Source of the DNA: an uncultured bacterium
Lineage (GTDB): Bacteria; Cyanobacteriota; Vampirovibrionia; Gastranaerophilales; Gastranaerophilaceae
Reading direction: 5' to 3'
NCBI GenBank assembly: GCA_900553845.1
Contig: USEW01000123.1
Span: 1 to 5,549 of the forward strand
DNA: 5,549 nt
Under the pieces are notes generated by a model. The model did not search any database, had not been told where the DNA came from, and saw only the letters and a program-made list of their open reading frames with translations. How positions within the stretch are numbered: the first letter of the stretch is position 1; every line of letters starts with the position of its first letter. A program made the translations under genes and the position numbers. Positions 1 through 5,182 of the stretch are shown piece after piece.

Positions 1-120
1 TTAGGGTATAAAGAATCTGATAGTAGCCCGGTAGCTTCTATGTGGCGCATGTTTAATATTGAAAATTTTAAGTGCTATAATTTAAAAAAAGGAGTAATAA
101 ATTATGATAAAAATAGCTGA
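1..120 (+). CDS. possible C-terminal fragment of an upstream gene (5' end outside the window)
   Basis: Frame 1 is open from the left edge to a TGA at 118-120, giving 39 residues that end in YDKNS. I recognise no family. In favour of coding: its first 50 bases are richer in G+C than the flanking intergenic-like DNA, the codons resemble those of the neighbours, and the other two + frames close within the first dozen codons. If real, it would overlap the start of thiG by 17 nt, an arrangement compatible with translational coupling. Against: the frame is short, and it contains a perfect extended -10 element and the thiG SD. An alternative is a divergent gene on the - strand starting at the ATG complementary to 48-50, whose frame is also open to the edge but lacks a visible SD. 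The evidence does not settle which, if either, is real. Confidence 0.3.
   Translation, partial: LGYKESDSSPVASMWRMFNIENFKCYNLKKGVINYDKNS
73..81 (+). promoter_or_regulatory. extended -10 element upstream of thiG
   Basis: The bases TGCTATAAT match the extended -10 consensus (TGnTATAAT) exactly. A weak -35-like TTTAAT lies at 52-57 with an 18-nt spacer. Transcription would be expected to begin near 88, which puts the SD almost at the 5' end and leaves a leader of only about 15 nt. This is a promoter candidate; in such AT-rich DNA the match could be accidental, and thiG might instead be read through from an upstream gene. Confidence 0.4.
88..94 (+). promoter_or_regulatory. Shine-Dalgarno site of thiG
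   Basis: AAAGGAG ends 9 nt before the ATG at 104. This is the best SD in the window and fixes the thiG start. Confidence 0.75.
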
Positions 121-874
121 TAAAGAGTTTTCATCACGTTTAATGTTAGGAACAGGTAAATTTAGTGATTTTGAAATTATGAAACAAGCGCATAAAGCTA
201 GTGGTGCCGAAATTGTAACTGTTGCTATTAGAAGAGTTGATATGAAAGCTCAAGGTCATGTAGGTTTAATGGAAAATATTGATTTAAATAAGTATTGGAT
301 ATTACCAAACACAGCTGGATGCCAAAATGTTGAAGAAGCACTTCGTGTTGCAAGATTAAGTCGTGCTATGGGAATAAACAATTGGATAAAACTTGAAGTA
401 ATACCTGACCCAAAATACTTGATGCCAGACCCAATTGCAACATTTGAGGCTGCAAAAATACTTATTGATGAAGGTTTTACTGTACTACCATATATTAATG
501 CAGATCCTATTCTTGCTAAAAGACTTGAAGAAATAGGATGTGCAACAGTTATGCCGCTTGCCTCACCTATTGGAACAGGTCTTGGGATTAAGACTATGGA
601 GAATATTAAAATTATTATTGAACAAGCTAATGTACCTGTTGTTGTCGATGCCGGTATTGGCGTTCCATCCGACGCTTCAAGCGTTATGGAAAAAGGTGCT
701 GATTTCTGTTTAATCAATACAGCTGTTGCAATGGCAAATGACCCTGTAAAAATGGCAGAGGCTTTTAAACTTGGAGTTCAAGCAGGTCGTCTAAGCTATG
801 AAGCAGGTAGGATTCCTAAAAAAGTTATAGCTCAAGCATCATCTCCAACTGTCGGTATTCTTGGAAAAAATTAA
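104..874 (+). CDS. thiG: thiazole synthase ThiG
   Basis: This is a full-length (256 aa) thiazole synthase. The enzyme makes the thiazole phosphate half of thiamine in the cytoplasm from 1-deoxy-D-xylulose 5-phosphate, dehydroglycine and the thiocarboxylate of ThiS. It is a TIM-barrel protein. Family landmarks visible here are RRVD (43-46), PNTAGC (68-73), Lys96 in WIKLEV, Glu98, LMPDPIAT (106-113), PLASPIGTG (151-159), VDAGIG (181-186, with Asp182), NTA (205-207) and AGRIPKK near the C-terminus. Lys96 is the residue known to form the imine with the sugar phosphate in this family; Glu98 and Asp182 fall at the usual catalytic positions. There is no truncation. The start is ATG with a strong SD. 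No thiS, thiF, thiH or thiO is inside the window, so the sulfur carrier and glycine or tyrosine oxidation genes must lie elsewhere. The next gene begins 4 nt after the stop, which suggests cotranscription. Confidence 0.97.
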   Translation: MIKIADKEFSSRLMLGTGKFSDFEIMKQAHKASGAEIVTVAIRRVDMKAQGHVGLMENIDLNKYWILPNTAGCQNVEEALRVARLSRAMGINNWIKLEVIPDPKYLMPDPIATFEAAKILIDEGFTVLPYINADPILAKRLEEIGCATVMPLASPIGTGLGIKTMENIKIIIEQANVPVVVDAGIGVPSDASSVMEKGADFCLINTAVAMANDPVKMAEAFKLGVQAGRLSYEAGRIPKKVIAQASSPTVGILGKN

Positions 875-878
875 TATT

Positions 879-1961
879 ATGGATAATAATAAACTTAAAA
901 TTCTTATTATAAGGCTTTCAGCTATTGGTGATACAATACATACACTTCCTATGGCTTATGAACTGAGGAAGTTTTATCCCGATTCTCAAATTGATTGGCT
1001 TGTTGAAAAAAAAGCTAAACATTTTGTTGAAAATAATCCATTGATTGATAACGTTTATGTTGTTGATAGAATGTCTTTAAAAACATTTTCAAGAATTGAA
1101 TCGATTGTTGAAAAAATTCGTGAAACCGTTTACGATATAGCAATTGATACCCAGCAGCTTTTTAAAAGCGGGGCATTTTTACATATGGCTAGGGCAAAAC
1201 GAAAGATTATGCTTTCAGGTGGAAGAGAGTTTTCGTTTATTTTTGCAAATAAAATTATAAAAGCTAAACATAAGCTTTTTGACCCCAATTATCACGTTGT
1301 AAATAGAAATCTTGAGATTGTATCATATCTTAATGGTGAAAACTATGAACAAAACTACGAACCCGTTTTTGTTTTACCTGATATACCAGATGAAGTTAAA
1401 ATTAAAGTTGCTAATTTGTTAAAAAATAAAGATAATTCGAAAAAAACAATTGTCTTATCCCCTTTCACAACTTGGGATGCAAAGCATTTTAATGATGATT
1501 TTTTCTCAAAGGTTATATTAAAATTTAAAGACAGAGCAAATATTGTTATAACAGGAACTGATGACGATTCTGAACATCTTGATGAAATATTTAATTGTTG
1601 TAATGATGAAAATATTCCAAATGATGTTATAAATCTTTGCGGAAAAACTGATTTAATGGAATTAAAAGAAGTATTTAACCAAAGCGATGTTGTTATATCA
1701 CTTGATAGTGGTTCAAGTCAAATAGCCTGGGCAACACAAAAACCTTTTGTCATTTCGATATTTACATCAACATCTGCAAAAAGGACAGCGCCATTTGGAG
1801 ATAATACAAAAGTTTTTTATCCGGATATAAGCTGCTATCCGTGTCATCAAAAAGTATGCAAACGCCATAACAGAAATTATGAGCTATGCAAAAAAAGTAT
1901 TGATTATGATGAAATTTTTTGTGAAATAGAAAAGCAGTTAAATATACCAATAACTATATAG
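879..1961 (+). CDS. glycosyltransferase family 9 (LPS heptosyltransferase-like)
   Basis: This predicted GT9 enzyme has 360 residues. Family members transfer heptose from ADP-heptose to lipopolysaccharide inner core on the cytoplasmic face of the inner membrane. The first Rossmann-like domain opens with KILIIRLSAIGDTIHTLP (7-24); Asp18 aligns with the proposed catalytic base of WaaC. The nucleotide-sugar half contains SPFTTWDAKHF (194-204), ITGTDDD (224-230), CGKTDLMEL (254-262) and SLDSGSSQIAWA (274-285). Where many family members read D-T/S-G-x-x-H, this protein has Gln281 at the His position. A C-terminal cysteine cluster (Cys319, 322, 327, 337, then 348) resembles the C-x2-C-x4-C-x(n)-C tail common in GT9 proteins. 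I use the ATG at 879, 4 nt after the thiG stop, rather than the in-frame TTG at 861 that would overlap thiG; the SD is only a weak GGAAAA at 863-868, so translation may be coupled to thiG. The acceptor sugar cannot be told from sequence, and O-antigen or other glycan transfer is possible. Confidence 0.88.
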   Translation: MDNNKLKILIIRLSAIGDTIHTLPMAYELRKFYPDSQIDWLVEKKAKHFVENNPLIDNVYVVDRMSLKTFSRIESIVEKIRETVYDIAIDTQQLFKSGAFLHMARAKRKIMLSGGREFSFIFANKIIKAKHKLFDPNYHVVNRNLEIVSYLNGENYEQNYEPVFVLPDIPDEVKIKVANLLKNKDNSKKTIVLSPFTTWDAKHFNDDFFSKVILKFKDRANIVITGTDDDSEHLDEIFNCCNDENIPNDVINLCGKTDLMELKEVFNQSDVVISLDSGSSQIAWATQKPFVISIFTSTSAKRTAPFGDNTKVFYPDISCYPCHQKVCKRHNRNYELCKKSIDYDEIFCEIEKQLNIPITI

Positions 1962-1963
1962 TT
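1952..1963. repeat. 12-bp perfect palindrome at the convergent gene junction
   Basis: AACTATATAGTT reads identically on both strands and covers the TAG of the glycosyltransferase plus the last base of the TAA of the opposing kinase gene. With a 4-base loop it could form only a 4-bp A/T-rich stem. It is therefore not a convincing terminator, and I list it only because it is the sole symmetry at this junction. Confidence 0.4.
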
Positions 1964-2619
1964 TACGTATTAAAAAATGTTGATTTCATATGAGACACAA
2001 TTTTTGAATGAATTATATCTTTTGATTTGTTGCCATCAATTGTTATAAAGTTATATTCATTTTTCATTTTTTCGTATTCTTCCAAGATTTTTGTCTGATA
2101 AATTTGGAAACTTTTATAAAAATCTTTTGAAAACCCAATATCACGTCCTGATTCCCAATAATCAAGTCCTGTTGTACCAATTATCCGTTTTAACAAAGTC
2201 TCAACTGGTAAATCAAGATAAAAAACAGCATCAGGTTTTGGAGCAAAGTCATAAAGTTTTTTGACCCATTCATAATCGTGACCGCGAACTACATCACGAG
2301 CAAATGCTGTATAAGTATAACGGTCAAGCAGACAAACAAATCCGGCTTTAAGCGCAGGAATTATAGTATTTTCAAGTCTATCTGCAAAATCAGCAGCGTA
2401 AAGAAGTGAAAATGTAGTAGCGTTTAATAAATTTCTATCCTTTGCTTCATCAATAGCCTGAGCTATTAAAGTTGATGTTTTCCATTCTGAAATCAAAGTA
2501 CCATAAGATAAATCCTCAACATATCGTTTTAAAAGTTCAATTTGTGTTGATTTTCCTGAGCCGTCTGTTCCCTCAATAACAATCAAAAGTCCGGGAAATT
2601 CATGATTTTTCTTTATCAT
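1963..2619 (-). CDS. thymidylate kinase-like P-loop protein (downstream paralog)
   Basis: This 218-residue protein belongs to the thymidylate kinase superfamily, whose typical members phosphorylate dTMP to dTDP with ATP. The Walker A loop GTDGSGKST is at 17-25. EWKTS (45-49) follows where the family has its nucleotide-binding P-loop partner region, then YAADFADRLE (74-83) and DRY (99-101). The LID region carries R145, E156 and the tail WESGRD (155-160), followed by YKSFQIYQ (168-175). Canonical Tmk has an SSxAYQ-type motif after DRY; here it is YTAFARD (103-109), so the monophosphate substrate may differ. The start is ATG at 2619 with a modest AGGTAA 11 nt upstream. It is the second gene of a two-gene operon, 18 nt after its paralog. 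Compared with that paralog it has lost the EWNSS form and parts of the ARG region (VVRG versus AARG). The fold is confident; dTMP as substrate is not. Confidence 0.85.
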   Translation of the reverse strand: MIKKNHEFPGLLIVIEGTDGSGKSTQIELLKRYVEDLSYGTLISEWKTSTLIAQAIDEAKDRNLLNATTFSLLYAADFADRLENTIIPALKAGFVCLLDRYTYTAFARDVVRGHDYEWVKKLYDFAPKPDAVFYLDLPVETLLKRIIGTTGLDYWESGRDIGFSKDFYKSFQIYQTKILEEYEKMKNEYNFITIDGNKSKDIIHSKIVSHMKSTFFNT

Positions 2620-2637
2620 ATTCTTTGTTACCTAAAA

Positions 2638-3312
2638 TTAGTTAATTATAATACCTTTATTTTTAAGCATTGAAACAACAAGTTCACGAAAATAAACTTG
2701 TTTTTCATGGATTGATTTTTTAGCATCAATTTTTATTAAATCAAATTCATCAACCATTTTTAAATATTCGTCATTTACATAAGTTTGAAATATTTTATAA
2801 CTTTTAAAAGGATCATCTGCAAGTTTCATATCCATCCCTGCTTCATAAAATTTAGGAGTTCTGTTATAACATATACGGTCTAAAGAAATATCTGCATCAA
2901 TATGAAAATATAATGTCAGATCTGGTCGTATTGCAAAACTGTACATATTTCGTACCCAATTTCTATCAACACCACGGGCAGCATCACGAGCAAAAGCTGT
3001 ATAAACGTATCTGTCAGCTAAAACTACAAATCCTGCCTTTAATGCGGGCTTTATTATCTGTTCAAGTCTATCAGCAAAGTCAACAGCGTGAAGAAGAGAA
3101 TATGTACGGGGACTAAGCAAATTTTTCTTTTTTGCCATTTTTGTTGTTTTACATATTAAATTTGAAGAGTTCCATTCAGTATGAATTACGTCTATATTTT
3201 TTGATTTTAACCAATCACGAAGCATTATAATCTGTGTTGATTTCCCTGAGCCATCAATTCCTTCAACACAAATCAAAGTTCCTTGGTACTCATGTGGTGT
3301 CATAAGGCGCAT
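2638..3312 (-). CDS. thymidylate kinase-like P-loop protein (upstream paralog)
   Basis: This 224-residue protein is in the thymidylate kinase superfamily and is the first gene of the kinase pair. Walker A is GIDGSGKST (18-26). Further landmarks are TEWNSSNL (45-52), LLHAVDFADRLE (73-84), DRYVYTAFARDAARG (100-114), DRIC (145-148), FYEAGMD (155-161) and KSYKIFQ (170-176). By hand alignment without gaps, roughly half of the first 140 shared positions are identical to the downstream paralog, so the two arose by duplication or from the same subfamily. Start choice: an in-frame TTG at 3321 is only 2 nt from the SD (CTCCT on the + strand, 3324-3328), which is too close. The ATG at 3312 is 11 nt from it and is preferred; a later ATG at 3303 is less likely. 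A TATAAT (+ strand 3341-3346) sits at promoter distance. The alanine-rich loop after DRY departs from ordinary dTMP kinase, so the name describes fold rather than proven activity. Confidence 0.85.
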   Translation of the reverse strand: MRLMTPHEYQGTLICVEGIDGSGKSTQIIMLRDWLKSKNIDVIHTEWNSSNLICKTTKMAKKKNLLSPRTYSLLHAVDFADRLEQIIKPALKAGFVVLADRYVYTAFARDAARGVDRNWVRNMYSFAIRPDLTLYFHIDADISLDRICYNRTPKFYEAGMDMKLADDPFKSYKIFQTYVNDEYLKMVDEFDLIKIDAKKSIHEKQVYFRELVVSMLKNKGIIIN

Positions 3313-3323
3313 AAGTTTCAAGT

Positions 3324-3335
3324 CTCCTAAAATTA
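3324..3335 (-). promoter_or_regulatory. ribosome binding site and leader word of the first kinase gene
   Basis: On the - strand the leader reads TAATTTTAGGAG, with AGGAG 11 nt before the ATG at 3312. The same ten bases TAATTTTAGG recur before the second kinase gene (+ strand 2631-2640), 11 nt from its ATG. The matching leader supports both start choices. Confidence 0.6.
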
Positions 3336-3340
3336 CTTTT

Positions 3341-3346
3341 ATTATA
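3341..3346 (-). promoter_or_regulatory. -10 element of the kinase operon
   Basis: The - strand reads TATAAT here. The expected transcription start near 3334 leaves a leader of about 22 nt containing the SD. The -35 is poor (GTGCAA at 3364-3369, 17-nt spacer, 3 of 6 consensus bases), so the promoter might need an activator or use another signal. The element overlaps a palindrome. Confidence 0.4.
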
Positions 3347-3361
3347 CATCACATAATGTAT
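3344..3361. repeat. ATACAT-N6-ATGTAT palindrome over the kinase promoter
   Basis: Two perfect 6-bp inverted arms separated by CACATA overlap the predicted -10 of the kinase operon. The geometry fits a dimeric repressor site, but short A/T palindromes occur by chance in such DNA. Confidence 0.35.
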
Positions 3362-3380
3362 TTTTGCACTTATTTTTTAT

Positions 3381-3401
3381 TTATAGCCCAAATGGCTATA
3401 A
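3381..3401. repeat. perfect 8-bp inverted repeat (hairpin) in the divergent region
   Basis: TTATAGCC, a 5-nt spacer (CAAAT) and GGCTATAA form a perfect 8-bp stem. It holds most of the G/C pairs of this otherwise nearly pure A/T region. There is no T-run on the 3' side of either strand, so it is not an intrinsic terminator. The arms overlap -10-like words pointing both ways: TATAAT at 3397-3402 on +, TATAAA at 3380-3385 on -. An operator or a symmetric divergent promoter element is possible. Confidence 0.45.
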
Positions 3402-3520
3402 TTAAATTTATTATTACAAACTATAATTCATACATATAGATGAACTTTAAGTATCTTGATTAAAGATGATTAATTTATTATCGATACATATAAAAATTGC
3501 TCTATATTTGGATAAAAAAA

Positions 3521-5176
3521 ATGTTAAACAACCATACATATAACAATTCAGCTGATAAAGAAAAAGAAGCTCGGGAAAATTTAGAAAAAGCGCAGAATGC
3601 TCACAAGAGATATATGATTAACGCATATCCAGGTGATCTAGAGGAAGCTATTGAGCATTATATAACTGCAGTTAAATTGAACCCAAATGTTGCAAAAAGT
3701 TACTATCGTCTTGCATGTTTACTATATGAAGATGGACAAATTTCACTTGAAACGGCTGCTTCACAATGTTTGGTGGCTGTAAATATGGAGCCTGATAATA
3801 TTAATGCTAAACTATATTACGGTCACTTTCTCCAATTAATGGGCAGTTATGAAAAGGCTAAAGAACAATTTAAAAATGCAATAAAATTAAGTCCTTTTTT
3901 GTCATCACGTCCTCGATTAATATTGTCATTAAATTATTTAAAAGAACTTAATGAAACAAAATTTTCATTTATAAAATTTTCAAAATTTCTTTATTATTTT
4001 ATCTCAGGCTCAATTATGTTAATATCCGATGGCGCTTCGTTAAATATGATTCAAGCACATTTACAAAAAGATTTTACCATTTTTTTGGTTAATTTTTGGG
4101 GTGACTTTTTTGAAAAAATAAAAGCAAATACACTTGCTTTAAAAGTATACGATAAGGCTATTAAAAAAGATAATAAAAATTGTAATTTTTATTCAAAAAA
4201 AGGTGACCTGCTTATAAAACAACAAAAAATTAAAGAAGCTATCAGCTATTATAATAAAATTTTAGAACTGAATCCAAATGATACCTCAAATATTATAAAA
4301 CTTGCAACTTTAAATCAATCATTTTTTAAAGAAAATGTTGATGAAGCTATTGTTTTATATAGTCGTTTGCTTGAATTGGGTGAAATTAATGATAAGGTTT
4401 ATTTTCAGTTAGGACATTTATATCTTCAGAAGAATGAAAAAATAAATGCGTGTAATGCATTTAAACTTGCTTTAAAAGAAAGTCCAAATAACCCATATTA
4501 CCATAATTCACTTGCATTTGCCTATGTGAATTTAGGTTTGTATGATGAAGCAATTGGACACTATAAAGAAGCTATTCGTATTAATCCTGATAATGAGTGG
4601 ACAGCTATTGTTTGTCAGGCTCTTGCTTCTATATATTTTGAAATAAAAAACAATAATGAAATTGCTGTTTCGCTTTTGGAGACAGCTATAGCATTAAATC
4701 CAAATTGTGAAGAAGCTTATATTGGTTTGGGTGACATATATGCTCATTTGGATAAAATTGATGACGCTATGAAATATTATTATGAAGGTTTAAATATTAA
4801 CCCAAATAATCCAAGAATTTATGGAAAATGTGGAATTGCTTTTTGGGAACACGATTATGTTGAAGAAGCGATTGTTGCTTATAATAAAGCTATTGAAATA
4901 GACTCTGAATATGACATTGCTTATAATAATTTAGGCGTAATTTATTTAGATGGTATTGGTAATGTAAAAGAAGCTTTAAGACTTTTTAACAAAGCTATTA
5001 GCATAAACCCAAATTATGCTCTTGCGAATTTTAATGCCGCTAGGGCTTGTGAAGCTCATATGCTTATTAAGGAGGCAATAAATTATTATCAAAATGCATT
5101 AAAAATAAACCGTGAAACTAAAGAGTTGGATGAAAACGAAATTTTAACGAGGCTTGAACATCTTTTTGACACATAG
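3521..5176 (+). CDS. tetratricopeptide (TPR) repeat protein
   Basis: This 551-residue protein is built mainly of TPR helix pairs, a protein-interaction scaffold fold; no catalytic domain is visible. Typical TPR spacing appears as helix-ending phrases of the A-I-x-L-N-P type: AVKLNPN (50-56), AIKLSP (120-125), ILELNPN (247-253), ALKESPNN (317-324), AIRINPDN (351-358), AIALNPN (389-395), GLNINPNN (423-430), AIEIDSE (457-463), AISINPN (492-498) and a last ALKIN (526-530). That makes about ten repeats or more. Residues about 144-205 break the pattern with a hydrophobic and aromatic block (FLYYFISGSIMLI at 156-168; FTIFLVNFWGDFFEKI at 185-200). No signal peptide is present; the N-terminus is hydrophilic (EKEARENLEKAQ), so it is probably cytoplasmic. 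The ATG at 3521 is preferred over the TTG at 3497, which has no SD; only a weak GGAT precedes the ATG. It converges on the ftsQ-like gene with 6 nt between stops. Its partner and role are unknown. Confidence 0.9.
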   Translation: MLNNHTYNNSADKEKEARENLEKAQNAHKRYMINAYPGDLEEAIEHYITAVKLNPNVAKSYYRLACLLYEDGQISLETAASQCLVAVNMEPDNINAKLYYGHFLQLMGSYEKAKEQFKNAIKLSPFLSSRPRLILSLNYLKELNETKFSFIKFSKFLYYFISGSIMLISDGASLNMIQAHLQKDFTIFLVNFWGDFFEKIKANTLALKVYDKAIKKDNKNCNFYSKKGDLLIKQQKIKEAISYYNKILELNPNDTSNIIKLATLNQSFFKENVDEAIVLYSRLLELGEINDKVYFQLGHLYLQKNEKINACNAFKLALKESPNNPYYHNSLAFAYVNLGLYDEAIGHYKEAIRINPDNEWTAIVCQALASIYFEIKNNNEIAVSLLETAIALNPNCEEAYIGLGDIYAHLDKIDDAMKYYYEGLNINPNNPRIYGKCGIAFWEHDYVEEAIVAYNKAIEIDSEYDIAYNNLGVIYLDGIGNVKEALRLFNKAISINPNYALANFNAARACEAHMLIKEAINYYQNALKINRETKELDENEILTRLEHLFDT

Positions 5177-5182
5177 AATTTT

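Larger units (their letters stand above)
3313..3520. other. divergent intergenic region between the kinase operon and the TPR gene
   Basis: These 208 nt separate two oppositely oriented genes and must hold both promoters. Besides the kinase SD and -10, the palindrome and the hairpin, it contains a + strand TATAAT at 3422-3427, and the word ATACATATA at 3430-3438 and 3484-3492, with a third copy just inside the TPR gene. No -10 with a good -35 stands out for the TPR gene. TATATT at 3503-3508 is too close to the ATG to be convincing. No ORF, tRNA or riboswitch motif is visible. Confidence 0.6.

Noticed and set aside
1..103. TPP riboswitch in front of thiG
   Set aside because: The conserved CTGAGA and the long thi-box elements are absent, and the space between the -10 element and the SD is only a few bases.
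256..717. 153-codon open frame on the - strand inside thiG
   Set aside because: It is antisense to a textbook ThiG, and its Ser/Ile-rich translation has no recognisable family.
861..878. TTG start for the glycosyltransferase, overlapping thiG
   Set aside because: The ATG at 879 begins just before the conserved first strand, and the six extra residues add nothing recognisable.
1762..1950. 62-codon - strand frame inside the glycosyltransferase gene
   Set aside because: It is an antisense shadow with a His/Phe/Tyr-rich translation and no family resemblance.
2913..3116. 67-codon + strand frame inside the upstream kinase gene
   Set aside because: It is a Gln/His-rich translation opposite the conserved DRY region of the kinase, and is best read as a shadow.
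3497..3520. TTG start for the TPR protein
   Set aside because: No SD precedes it, and an ATG is available eight codons later.
3989..4027. transmembrane helix in the TPR protein
   Set aside because: The hydrophobic stretch around FLYYFISGSIMLI is only about 13 residues and is flanked by charged helices. It is too short to call, so I kept it only as an unusual block.
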